The position numbers and the translations under genes are program-made. The notes under the pieces were generated by a model that saw only the letters and a program-made list of their open reading frames with translations, was not told the DNA's origin and ran no database searches. From a virus, in IMG/VR virus record IMGVR_UViG_3300050011_000065, positions 1-42,882 of that record: a stretch of 42,882 nt of DNA; one strand, written 5' to 3'. Of the stretch, positions 29,778 to 36,461 are shown one piece after another; positions within the stretch are counted from its first letter, which is position 1, and the number at the start of each line of letters is the position of its first letter.

Positions 29778-30280
29778 TCGGTGACCTTCCCGGTCGTCTC
29801 GCAAAAGAAGGTGCGCTCCCCGCGTTCTACACGGATACCGGGGATGACGTCTGGTTGAGGGAAGTGGTGCTTCACGGTGGGAATGTCCACGCGCAAGGTC
29901 TGACGCACGCAGTCCATGCCGTCGCGGTTCTTCATCAGCCACTGCATCGCTGCGTCCTCGTCCTCCACTACCACCCGCTCCCTCCCCTCTCGGAACCCCG
30001 CCCTGCCGGCCACCAGCTCGACGCTCTTGCGCTTCAACGGATCAGCAGCGGTGATCACGTCGATGTACGGGCGCATCTCCAACTTCAGCCGCTCCACCTC
30101 TCGTACGTGCTTGCCGGACTCCTGGAGGAACCACTGCTCGATTTCGCCGATCTGATCCTTGTAGTCAGCGGTGAGGCGGTCGATGGCTGCGAGGTGCTCT
30201 CGGAGCTTCCTCATCCGGTACTGGGCTTCGTGACGTGCTTGGATGGGATCGAGGATGCTCTCGGGTGCTTCCACGTTCAT
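29774..30280 (-). CDS. Gam-like host-nuclease inhibitor (168 aa)
   Basis: The Gam family of Mu binds double-strand DNA ends and protects them from host exonucleases. The long N-terminal coiled coil (YRMRKLREHLAAIDRLTADY, LFLQESGKHVREVERLKLEM) and the C-terminal beta-core with ERVVVEDEDAAMQWLM and VERGERTFFCE fit this family. ATG 30280 (MNVEAPES) overlaps the preceding stop. It is next to the ERF recombinase, forming a recombination module. Confidence 0.82.
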   Translation of the reverse strand: MNVEAPESILDPIQARHEAQYRMRKLREHLAAIDRLTADYKDQIGEIEQWFLQESGKHVREVERLKLEMRPYIDVITAADPLKRKSVELVAGRAGFREGRERVVVEDEDAAMQWLMKNRDGMDCVRQTLRVDIPTVKHHFPQPDVIPGIRVERGERTFFCETTGKVTE

Positions 30281-30453
30281 AGCCGGAACTCCGGGTGTCG
30301 GATAAAAACACCCTTGACGAGGCTTCCGAAGAAGATCACGAGGGCGTAGAGGGTGAGGGTGAACTTCGCCCACTCCAGATCGCCCCAAGGATCGCTAAAG
30401 GCCGACCACGCCAAGAACGGGACCATGGCCGCGGCGAAGAGGTAGTACCTCAA
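30277..30453 (-). CDS. Small membrane protein (58 aa)
   Basis: TTG 30453 overlaps the ERF stop (TTGA) and the stop overlaps the Gam ATG. Hydrophobic segments about 3-17 (YYLFAAAMVPFLAW) and 31-50 (FTLTLYALVIFFGSLVKGVF) predict two membrane helices. Function unknown. Confidence 0.55.
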   Translation of the reverse strand: MRYYLFAAAMVPFLAWSAFSDPWGDLEWAKFTLTLYALVIFFGSLVKGVFIRHPEFRL

Positions 30454-31253
30454 GACATCACCGAACTGCCGTCGTCGTACAGTTCGATCGGCACTCGGTC
30501 AGCCTCTGCACTCACCGCTGCACCGACACCGGACAAGGCGCGATGCAGGCCCGGTTCGATCAGCGGGTGGTGAAGGGCAACCCCGGCAGGGGTTACCCCG
30601 TCGCAGTCGTTGCGATCGGGCCAGAACACCGCCGGGTAACCCTTCTTGTTCTTCATGTCATCGGCAGCGCACAACGCACACGGCACCTTGCCTCTGCCAC
30701 CAGACGGCGTTGTGCCGCTCTGTGCGGCCTGTGGTGAGGATGTGGGGGCGAACGTGCGGCGAACCACATCACCGACCGTGTTGCCCCCCTGAGCGGTCTC
30801 ACCCTTGGCCTCGTCCGCTTCCTCGGCGATATGGAAGAGAGCCTTGTAATAGCCCTTGCGGTTGAACGAGGCGGCGGCTGCCGGGTTGGTGCCGATCTCG
30901 ATCCACGGATCCTCGAAACTCTCCCCGCTGGCCGCGTCGATGACCTTGACGAGCATGGAGCCGAGCCACATCCGCATCTCGCCCTCCTTGGTGGCCTGCT
31001 GGTAACTCTCCAGCGACACCATCGACCAGCGGGTGACGATGCCGTACTCGGCGCAGAGCTTGCCGACCTCAGCCTCAACGTCACCGATGGAGAACGCCGG
31101 CTTCCCCTGCTGCGTCTGCCCGGTGGGCTTGACGTGGATCTTCCCGGTGATCTCGCAGATCTTGTCGTGGAGGCTGAGCGGTGGGGAGGAGACGGCTGCA
31201 CCATCGTTCCCCCCCACCGCGTTGGCGACCTCCTTCGTTGCGTGCGTTGTCAT
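30450..31253 (-). CDS. ERF-family single-strand annealing recombinase (267 aa)
   Basis: ERF proteins anneal complementary single strands during phage replication and genome circularisation. The core (about 30-160) has LHDKICEITGKIHVK, FSIGDVEAEVGKLCAEYGIV and SFNRKGYYKALFHIAEEAD. A C-terminal Cys pair (CALCAADDMKNK) adds a zinc element. I start at ATG 31253 (MTTHATK), which overlaps the upstream stop. Confidence 0.85.
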   Translation of the reverse strand: MTTHATKEVANAVGGNDGAAVSSPPLSLHDKICEITGKIHVKPTGQTQQGKPAFSIGDVEAEVGKLCAEYGIVTRWSMVSLESYQQATKEGEMRMWLGSMLVKVIDAASGESFEDPWIEIGTNPAAAASFNRKGYYKALFHIAEEADEAKGETAQGGNTVGDVVRRTFAPTSSPQAAQSGTTPSGGRGKVPCALCAADDMKNKKGYPAVFWPDRNDCDGVTPAGVALHHPLIEPGLHRALSGVGAAVSAEADRVPIELYDDGSSVMS

Positions 31254-31399
31254 GCTGCCTTCTCCACCTTGGCGGGTGGCCCGTACTGCTCTCGCAGCGT
31301 GTTCGCCCCGCGTTGCTTGACGAGACAGGCGTAGGTGTGGTTGATGAGCGCCTCGTGCCTCGCCTTCTTCTCCGCGAACCGTGGACATTGGCAAGTCAT
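31250..31399 (-). CDS. Small basic protein with CQC motif (49 aa)
   Basis: ATG 31399 has GGAGGTGG upstream. MTCQCPRFAEKKARHEA and HTYACLVKQRG include three Cys; the protein is basic and could bind zinc or DNA. Its stop overlaps the ERF ATG. Confidence 0.55.
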   Translation of the reverse strand: MTCQCPRFAEKKARHEALINHTYACLVKQRGANTLREQYGPPAKVEKAA

Positions 31400-31542
31400 A
31401 TCCCACCTCCATGAACAGGAGCCACTGCCCCGGCAAGCACGATGAGCGCCAGCACCACCAGCGCAATCAGGACGGTGTTCACCAAACGGACGGTGCTATC
31501 AAGGGCTGCGAGGTACTGGTCGATGTCGTCGTAGTCCTTCAC
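31396..31542 (-). CDS. Single-span membrane protein (48 aa)
   Basis: GTG 31542 overlaps the upstream stop (GTGA). A charged N-terminus (KDYDDIDQYLAALDSTVR) is followed by one membrane helix (NTVLIALVVLALIVLAGAV). Function unknown. Confidence 0.6.
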   Translation of the reverse strand: MKDYDDIDQYLAALDSTVRLVNTVLIALVVLALIVLAGAVAPVHGGGI

Positions 31543-31691
31543 AGCAGCACCGTCCTGGCGCAGTCACGGCAGACCCAACGATCCGTCTCGGGGTCCAGGA
31601 TGTCCGCCGTCTGCCGCGCCCCACACTCCTCGCAATCGTGCCAGGGGTTCGGCTCGCGGGCGTCGTCCACCCAGTCATCTCGGTCGCTCAT
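31539..31691 (-). CDS. Zinc-ribbon protein (50 aa)
   Basis: CEECG (about 20-24) and CRDC (about 42-45) form a typical ribbon. ATG 31691 is inside a TGATG overlap. Acidic N-terminus (SDRDDWVDDA). Confidence 0.6.
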   Translation of the reverse strand: MSDRDDWVDDAREPNPWHDCEECGARQTADILDPETDRWVCRDCARTVLL

Positions 31692-31978
31692 CAGATGGCC
31701 GCCTGCTCGACGGGAAGGTCGGCGTGGTAGGCGCAGAGAAGGCCCGGAGCCTCGGCATCACTGACGCATTGCGAGCACATCGGGGGCTGGCCGGCCAGCG
31801 TCAACAGCTCGTCGTTCAGGAACGTGCAGATCCCGGTCGCCACTCCTTCCTGACCGACCCTGGTGTAGGCACTCGCTCGCATCGCCGCCTGCGCCAACTC
31901 GAGAAGGTCGCCTCGCTTAATGGCGAGCAAATCCGAGGGGTCGCGCACAGGGATGCCGAAGCTCGTAAACTCAGTCAC
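31691..31978 (-). CDS. Hypothetical zinc protein, first gene of the left operon (95 aa)
   Basis: GTG 31978 has GGAGG six bases before it; a longer frame from 32074 would include promoter sequence. VTEFTSFGIPVRDPSDLLAI and a C-terminal CSQC...CAYH site are seen. It is preceded by a consensus-like promoter at 32046-32074 and heads about fifteen overlapping leftward genes. Confidence 0.65.
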   Translation of the reverse strand: MTEFTSFGIPVRDPSDLLAIKRGDLLELAQAAMRASAYTRVGQEGVATGICTFLNDELLTLAGQPPMCSQCVSDAEAPGLLCAYHADLPVEQAAI

Positions 31979-32007
31979 GTCGATCCTCCAACTCAGGATT
32001 GGCCACG

Positions 32008-32034
32008 GGGAGGGCGGTTCGCGCCGCGCCTCCC
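32008..32034 (-). promoter_or_regulatory. Hairpin in the leader of the left operon
   Basis: GGGAGG-GCGG and CCGC-G-CCTCCC pair with a single bulge around a 6-base loop, just inside the predicted transcript start. It may act on stability or translation of the first genes; no T-run follows. Confidence 0.4.
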
Positions 32035-32045
32035 TTCTCCATGCG

Positions 32046-32074
32046 ATGATACAGCGGCGGCTGGTACTTGTCAA
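32046..32074 (-). promoter_or_regulatory. Leftward promoter, TTGACA-17-TATCAT
   Basis: On the minus strand TTGACA (32069-32074) and TATCAT (32046-32051) are 17 bases apart, close to the sigma-70 consensus. Its -35 box overlaps the -35 box of the rightward promoter for the HTH gene, so the two are probably mutually exclusive or share one control. Confidence 0.75.
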
Positions 32075-32096
32075 GTTGAATGACTAGGCGTACACT
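32068..32096 (+). promoter_or_regulatory. Rightward promoter, TTGTCA-17-TACACT
   Basis: TTGTCA (32068-32073) and TACACT (32091-32096) are 17 bases apart. Six bases separate TACACT from the GTG at 32103, so the HTH message would be leaderless. It overlaps the leftward promoter in the same TTGTCAAG core. Confidence 0.7.
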
Positions 32097-32102
32097 GCGG
32101 GG

Positions 32103-32288
32103 GTGGCGAAGCCGATCCGTCCATTTCGGCAGGCGCGTGGCTTGACTCAGAGCGAAGTCGCACGCCTCCTCAATGTCAGCGAAGCGACGGCCGCGCGGTG
32201 GGACAGGGGCGAAGTGACTCCCCGCGGCAAAGCTAAGAAGAAACTGGCGCGCCTGCTCGGGGTGGATGTGGCGGAACTCGATCCGTAG
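32103..32288 (+). CDS. Cro/CI-type HTH regulator (61 aa)
   Basis: The classical HTH_3 fold is clear: RQARGLTQSEVARLLNVSEA, TAARWDRGEVTPRGKAKKKL, and a final LLGVDVAELDP. It has only the DNA-binding domain, like Cro. It is the sole rightward gene between the two leftward operons and lies next to the divergent promoter it likely controls. It could be the switch between early gene programmes. Confidence 0.85.
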   Translation: MAKPIRPFRQARGLTQSEVARLLNVSEATAARWDRGEVTPRGKAKKKLARLLGVDVAELDP

Positions 32289-32293
32289 CCCGT

Positions 32294-32641
32294 TCATCGC
32301 AAGTACCCGTGGGCTTCGAGGATCTGCAACATCTCGCTGTACTCGGACAGCGACGTGATGACGTAGGCATCACCAGCGGGCTTCTGCCGCCGCTTGAACA
32401 CGACCGCATGCCAGCGTGCTTTGGCGTTCTTCTGCTCCTTCTCCGCCTCAGCCACAGCCGCGCCCATCTGCATCACTCCGGTGGCCTTGCACTCCAGCAC
32501 CACCCCAGGCAGCCCAGCGATGTCCCCAGCGTCGAGCGTTCCCCGGAGCGCCCTTCGCTCGCAGTTCTCCCACCCGTCGCCTTGCAGGAACGCCACGACG
32601 GCGGACTCCCAGGCGGTGCCCTTCCGCTTATTCACGCTCAT
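32294..32641 (-). CDS. PD-(D/E)XK nuclease, VRR-NUC/resolvase-like (115 aa)
   Basis: KGTAWESAVVAFLQ, then RALRGTLDAGDIAG and GVVLECKATG provide the glutamate, D...ExK active site of the PD-(D/E)XK fold. Small phage enzymes of this type act as Holliday-junction resolvases or flap nucleases. It is the last gene of the right leftward operon and ends six bases from the HTH stop. Confidence 0.75.
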   Translation of the reverse strand: MSVNKRKGTAWESAVVAFLQGDGWENCERRALRGTLDAGDIAGLPGVVLECKATGVMQMGAAVAEAEKEQKNAKARWHAVVFKRRQKPAGDAYVITSLSEYSEMLQILEAHGYLR

Positions 32642-32802
32642 GCGCGCTTCTCCAGATACTCATGGAGGGCATGACGGATGAAGGCGCTGATCGTCCAGCC
32701 CACGGGACGGAACGCTCGCGCCTGTTCCCATGTCTCGCGCCGCACCCTCGTCCTCGATGTCGGCACGCCCCGCACGTCGCAGACTGCACAGCGGTGCCTC
32801 AC
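32638..32802 (-). CDS. Small Cys/ribbon-helix-helix-like protein (54 aa)
   Basis: GTG 32802 has GGAGG upstream and overlaps the previous stop (GTGA). CAVC near the N-terminus and a C-terminal region WTISAFIRHALHEYLEKR that resembles an RHH DNA-binding helix pair. Function unknown, perhaps a regulator. Confidence 0.5.
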   Translation of the reverse strand: MRHRCAVCDVRGVPTSRTRVRRETWEQARAFRPVGWTISAFIRHALHEYLEKRA

Positions 32803-33017
32803 CTCGAGGACCTCCGCCGCCAGTCGGTGAACGCTTCCATCGCAATCCATCTCGCCTCACACAGAGAGCGGCGCAGGGATGTCTGGGCGACAGCTTCGAG
32901 GTAGCCTTCCGAGCTTCTGCGCTCCATCTGCCAGATCGTGTCGCGGCGGTTGTCGGCGAACTCCCACGCTTCCTCGCCCTCGCGGACGTACTCTCGCCAT
33001 GCTTGGAGATCGGTCAT
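32799..33017 (-). CDS. Small helical protein (72 aa)
   Basis: ATG 33017 (MTDLQAWREY) overlaps the methyltransferase stop. Helical and rich in Arg, Glu and Trp (AWEFADNRRDTIWQMERR). Not recognised. Confidence 0.55.
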   Translation of the reverse strand: MTDLQAWREYVREGEEAWEFADNRRDTIWQMERRSSEGYLEAVAQTSLRRSLCEARWIAMEAFTDWRRRSSR

Positions 33018-33694
33018 GCGGCAGCCTTCATCGAGGCGAGCAACTGGGTGCCGATCCATTCGGTGTAGGCCGGGGGGATTGCTTGTGACAACTCCTCAGC
33101 GTCCATCCAATCAATCTCCATGCCAACTCGCCAGTCAGCGAAGGTGCCGCCGCCCCACTGAGCTTTCGCGCCTCGAGGGTTGCCGTAGACGCCCAGGGCC
33201 GGCTTGTTGTGGTGGCACGAGAACCCCGTCCACGGACCGATCGGTTCGGAGAACTCAAACCACCGGTGGCGGTAAAGTTGCCACCGCCCAGCCTCCAGTC
33301 CGAACATGGTTCCGCAGAGCATCACATCAGCACGCATAGGCGCTCCGGGCACATTTTCGATCACCCAAGGGACGCCGCTGGTCCGAATTAAGTGTCGTGT
33401 CGGCGTAAGCAGGTCCGTATGAAGTGTGCGGTCGAACATGCCCGACCTAATGAAGTGTTGACACGGCGGGGAGGCATGGATGGCGTCGAAACCAGCCAAG
33501 CCCTCGCGACTTCCGTGGGTCGCGCCGCTGATGTCGCACGCTTCCAAGACTTCGAGAGCCTCACCTAGCACGAACTCAAACGGGTAGTGAGGCTGTGGCT
33601 TGATGTCCACCCCCACCACCTCGAAGCCGGCCCGGTGGTAGCCCATCGCCGCACCGCCGGCACCGCAGAACAGGTCAAGCAACCGCGGCCTCAT
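33014..33694 (-). CDS. DNA (cytosine-5) methyltransferase (226 aa)
   Basis: Motif I LLDLFCGAGGAAMGY, motif IV SPPCQHF with the catalytic Cys, and motif VI ENVPG are present in the usual order; a short protein without an extended target domain, so a small or atypical target is likely. I start at ATG 33694 (MRPRLLD), overlapping the 33691 gene. It may protect phage DNA from host restriction enzymes. Confidence 0.88.
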   Translation of the reverse strand: MRPRLLDLFCGAGGAAMGYHRAGFEVVGVDIKPQPHYPFEFVLGEALEVLEACDISGATHGSREGLAGFDAIHASPPCQHFIRSGMFDRTLHTDLLTPTRHLIRTSGVPWVIENVPGAPMRADVMLCGTMFGLEAGRWQLYRHRWFEFSEPIGPWTGFSCHHNKPALGVYGNPRGAKAQWGGGTFADWRVGMEIDWMDAEELSQAIPPAYTEWIGTQLLASMKAAA

Positions 33695-33879
33695 ATCCCC
33701 CCACCCTTCCTCACCGACTCGTACTGGAATTCGAGAACAGAGTCGGGCGGTGCTACATGCGCGCACTTCCGACGCTCACACCCAATGCCCGGATCGTAGG
33801 AACGATGCCCGCACGCTGGACACTTAGCGAGCGAGCCGTACAGAGTCCGATCGCTATGACAGCGACATGGGGCACTCAC
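33691..33879 (-). CDS. Zinc-type small protein (62 aa)
   Basis: CRCH, CPAC and CERRKC motifs lie within the first 40 residues. ATG 33879 overlaps the next gene's stop. No family recognised. Confidence 0.55.
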   Translation of the reverse strand: MSAPCRCHSDRTLYGSLAKCPACGHRSYDPGIGCERRKCAHVAPPDSVLEFQYESVRKGGGI

Positions 33880-34364
33880 AACTCTCTCCCCTTCCTCACC
33901 GGCTGGGTCACCTCAACAGCGATCCCATGCGAAGCAAGAAACGCCTGCTCTCGCGGCCCGATCTCATCCACCCAGGCGTCGATCTCGGCAAGCTTCTGTT
34001 GCGTGATGTTCCCGGCGTAGGTGCGCCAGTATTTGATGGCGTCCTTGCGGAGCTTCGCCCGGTAGACGGTGTCGGGGCCGGTGATCTGGCCGCGAGCCGG
34101 ATGCGGGAGGAACAGCGGAGCCGGGTGCATCTTGCGCCGGCCGGCGTGGAGGACATCGAGCAGGGCGTTGAGTGCTGGCATCCGGCCGCCTGACTTCGCG
34201 CACTCTGTCAGCGCCGCGTACAGCTCGTCGATCGAGAACGGCGCGAGGATCGGAGCCCACGCGATGAGCGTTCCCTGGCTGGCTGTCTTGGCGTCGTCTG
34301 GCCAGAGGCTGTGAGCGAAGCGGAAGGCCATTGTCACGTTGTCGGGCGGGGCTGCTGTGGTCAT
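33876..34364 (-). CDS. Hypothetical protein next to a replication gene (162 aa)
   Basis: The first half (RFAHSLWPDDAKT, LIAWAPILAPFSIDELYAAL, GGRMPALNALLDVL) resembles N-terminal domains of helicase loaders such as G39P in pattern, but this is weak. The C-terminal half has a helical KYWRTYAGNITQQKLAEI. It overlaps the DnaD-like gene stop. Confidence 0.5.
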   Translation of the reverse strand: MTTAAPPDNVTMAFRFAHSLWPDDAKTASQGTLIAWAPILAPFSIDELYAALTECAKSGGRMPALNALLDVLHAGRRKMHPAPLFLPHPARGQITGPDTVYRAKLRKDAIKYWRTYAGNITQQKLAEIDAWVDEIGPREQAFLASHGIAVEVTQPVRKGREL

Positions 34365-35101
34365 GCGGGGTGATCTCCGAACACGCCGATCTGGAGGATC
34401 TCTGCGTCGATGCGATTGAGGCGCAGCGCCGGGGCCGTCTCCGGCACCCCAACGCGGACGAAGTCGCGGAACCTCTCCACGCGAGCCGCGTCTCTGAACG
34501 TCTGCTCGAAACTGTTGAAGCGGACGCGCTCAGGCCACGGGTCGATGCCAACGCCACGCGCAGCGTCCATCAACTCTCCCTCGTCGAAGCCCTCTCTGAT
34601 GCGCTGCGCGATGAGCCGGAAGCGTGGTTCCGTCAACTTCGCTTGGCGGTGGCCCGTAGCCTCTTGCCACGCCTCAAAGACTCGACGAGAGATAGAGTCA
34701 CCTTTAGGTGACTTAAGGGGTACGGGTACGGGTACGGGGGCATTTATGCCATGGCTTTGCTTTGGCTTTGCCATACCTTTGCCATTCCAGCGAGCAGCCG
34801 CGCCACGTTTCCCGGCCTCCGCCCTCTTCTCACTGATCTCTTGGCGTTTCTCTTCGGGCATCCTGATGGCTTCCCACAGGTCGGGGAACACGCGATACCC
34901 CAGGGTGTCCGTCTCCCATAGCCCAGCCATGAACACGTCGTGGGCCTCTGGGTACCCGTTGGCAATAGCCCAGGGGATCAGGTTGTCATCCTTTCGGAGG
35001 CACCTCGGCAGGGTTCGGAAGAAGATCCCCAGGGCGGTGGTCGAAGCCACCATGAAGCGCGGGTCATCGTCGAAGTGGTCGTCGATCTTCCCCCAGGTCA
35101 T
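34361..35101 (-). CDS. DnaD-like phage replication protein (246 aa)
   Basis: MTWGKIDDHFDDDPRFMVAS at the start is typical of the winged-helix N-terminus of phage replisome organisers; a basic low-complexity linker (about 110-140) precedes a helical C-terminal region (RRVFEAWQEATGHRQAKLTE, FRLIAQRIREGFDEGEL) of DnaD type. It likely binds the origin and recruits host helicase. I start at ATG 35101. Confidence 0.72.
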   Translation of the reverse strand: MTWGKIDDHFDDDPRFMVASTTALGIFFRTLPRCLRKDDNLIPWAIANGYPEAHDVFMAGLWETDTLGYRVFPDLWEAIRMPEEKRQEISEKRAEAGKRGAAARWNGKGMAKPKQSHGINAPVPVPVPLKSPKGDSISRRVFEAWQEATGHRQAKLTEPRFRLIAQRIREGFDEGELMDAARGVGIDPWPERVRFNSFEQTFRDAARVERFRDFVRVGVPETAPALRLNRIDAEILQIGVFGDHPA

Positions 35102-35538
35102 GCCGCGGCCACCACGCTGGCCGACAACCCCAACTCCTCGACGCACAGAGCACAGAGCCCGTCGATGACGTGCGAGTCTTTGAGGTCACAAACCCAGCAC
35201 TGGGGCAGCGTGGCGAAGTACGCGGACAGTCTCGCTCGCTCCTCCTTTGCCACCTTCCGGTGAGTGGCGAGGATGCACGCCGCACAGCGCTTCCGCCCCT
35301 TCTTGGTGAACTTCTCCGGCTCCGTCGCGCCACACATCAGGCACAGGTACGGCGCCTTCAGCTCGGGTGGGTTGGCCCGGAGACAGGTGATACACATCCC
35401 CGTCTTGCGTTTCGAGTGGCCCGGTAGGTACCTCCCCTCTCCGCAGACGGTGCAGTACTCCCAGCCCTTGAGGCGAGTGGAGCGGGCCAACTTGCGTTGA
35501 GCGGGCTTGGTCAGCGGAACGGCGGGCAGCGGCCTCAC
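35098..35538 (-). CDS. Multi-zinc-ribbon protein (146 aa)
   Basis: GTG 35538 has GGAGG upstream and overlaps the previous stop (GTGA). At least six CxxC-type pairs occur in order: CTVC, CITC, CLMC, CAAC, CWVC and CALC, so three zinc sites are likely. No specific function. Its position ahead of the replication gene suggests nucleic-acid contact. Confidence 0.65.
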   Translation of the reverse strand: MRPLPAVPLTKPAQRKLARSTRLKGWEYCTVCGEGRYLPGHSKRKTGMCITCLRANPPELKAPYLCLMCGATEPEKFTKKGRKRCAACILATHRKVAKEERARLSAYFATLPQCWVCDLKDSHVIDGLCALCVEELGLSASVVAAA

Positions 35539-35804
35539 AAGGCCAACCTCCGTTGAGCCCTTAGCTCGTCGAAGTTGCGTTGCCACATTCCGAGCCGCAC
35601 GCCGATATCGACGGAGCACCACACGGCAGTGCAGTTCGGGCACACCCACTCTTGGCCGGGCGGGACGTTGATCGGTAGTTGACAGGAGTGCTTGTCCTCG
35701 GCGGACGGGGACGGCACCACTGTTCCGCAGTCGCGGCAGACCCATTCACCGTTCAGCATTGCGACGTCGTGTATGTGCGAAGCCGGGGCGCCCCTGGATC
35801 CCAC
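35535..35804 (-). CDS. Zinc-ribbon protein, first gene of the right leftward operon (89 aa)
   Basis: GTG 35804 gives 89 residues; ATG 35759 (MLNGEWVC) is an alternative start. CRDC, a distant C and H (DKHSC), and CPNC define one or two zinc sites. The control region 35820-35925 lies upstream. Confidence 0.55.
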   Translation of the reverse strand: MGSRGAPASHIHDVAMLNGEWVCRDCGTVVPSPSAEDKHSCQLPINVPPGQEWVCPNCTAVWCSVDIGVRLGMWQRNFDELRAQRRLAL

Positions 35805-35834
35805 TCAGCCAGCGCAGAAGTATTGTCGATACAA

Positions 35835-35869
35835 ATACTCACTTATGAGTATCCATATTCTCAGAATAT
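35835..35869. promoter_or_regulatory. AT-rich operator region with two palindromes
   Basis: ATACTCA (35835-35841) and TGAGTAT (35846-35852) form an inverted repeat with a 4-base gap. ATATTCT-C-AGAATAT (35855-35869) is a perfect 15-bp palindrome. Together they sit in an AT-rich island that is unlike the GC-rich genome and lies between divergent operons, so they are good operator or origin candidates. The stretch 35805-35926 holds no gene. Confidence 0.6.
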
Positions 35870-35892
35870 AGAAGCACGTGGGCCGCCGCGGA

Positions 35893-35921
35893 TTGTACCT
35901 CAGCGAGGTACCCGTTAGAAT
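35893..35921 (+). promoter_or_regulatory. Rightward early promoter with overlapping operator
   Basis: TTGTAC (35893-35898) and TAGAAT (35916-35921) are 17 bases apart. GTACCTC-AGC-GAGGTAC (35895-35911), a perfect 7-bp inverted repeat, covers the -35 box and half of the spacer, so a repressor bound there would block the polymerase. On the other strand TACAAT (minus) could give a weaker leftward promoter. Confidence 0.7.
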
Positions 35922-35955
35922 GGCGCATGTTGGGAGCTGAACCTCCTGACCAATG

Positions 35956-35994
35956 GGCCCGGTCCTCGCCAGGGGACGCGGGCCTTCTTCTATT
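35956..35994 (+). terminator. Intrinsic terminator/attenuator just after the promoter
   Basis: GGCCCG-GTCC (35956-35965) pairs with GGAC-G-CGGGCC (35974-35984) around an 8-base loop, followed by TTCTTCTATT. Transcripts from the promoter at 35893 would be stopped after about 65 bases unless antiterminated. From here to 36212 I see no convincing gene, only a repeated CTGTGCA (two copies near 36105-36123). Confidence 0.65.
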
Positions 35995-36199
35995 CAATCG
36001 GCCAACTATGCGCCTACCCGCGCGACCTGTCAACCACCAGCACCCAAGCTGCCTAATGCTGCCCCAAGCCGCCCCATCCTGTCAACCGAACATCTGCGCC
36101 TACTACCTGTGCATAACCTGTGCACGGGGAGCCACTAGATGTGGTGACCTAGGGCAGTCTACCGCAGGTGCTACCCGCGTGCGCATAGGCAAGGGTGTG

Positions 36200-36205
36200 T
36201 ATTCT
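36200..36205 (+). promoter_or_regulatory. Candidate -10 element TATTCT
   Basis: TATTCT ends 7 bases before the ATG at 36213, the same leaderless spacing as at other operon heads in this phage. No clear -35 box. Confidence 0.4.
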
Positions 36206-36212
36206 CCGTCGC

Positions 36213-36461
36213 ATGGTGGCTGTGCTGGCCGAGACCGGCATCGAAGCGGACCCAGTCGAGGAGTGGCTGCTCGACCAGATCGCCTATCTCGTTGACGAGT
36301 ACCTGGAGCGCGTGCTCCGCCCTCAGCAGCGGATGTGGACGCGGGCAGCCTGCCCCTTCTGTCGCCGACTCCGCGAGTTGCGCCTCAGCCACATCCCGTG
36401 CCCGGCGTGCCGCCAGATCAAGCGTAGCCGTAACCAACCCGAATACGAGGATGACGATTGA
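36213..36461 (+). CDS. Zinc-finger protein, first gene of the rightward accessory operon (82 aa)
   Basis: I start at ATG 36213 (MVAVLAETG). After a helical half (VEEWLLDQIAYLVDEYLERV) it has CPFCRRLREL and CPACRQIKRSR, a zinc finger with a basic tail. Its stop overlaps the next TTG. Confidence 0.65.
   Translation: MVAVLAETGIEADPVEEWLLDQIAYLVDEYLERVLRPQQRMWTRAACPFCRRLRELRLSHIPCPACRQIKRSRNQPEYEDDD

Noticed and set aside
35927-36295. Plus-strand frame of 122 codons right after the rightward promoter
   Set aside because: It runs through the terminator hairpin and the start of the zinc-finger gene at 36213, its composition is unnatural, and it has no ribosome site. I treat the segment as an untranslated leader.
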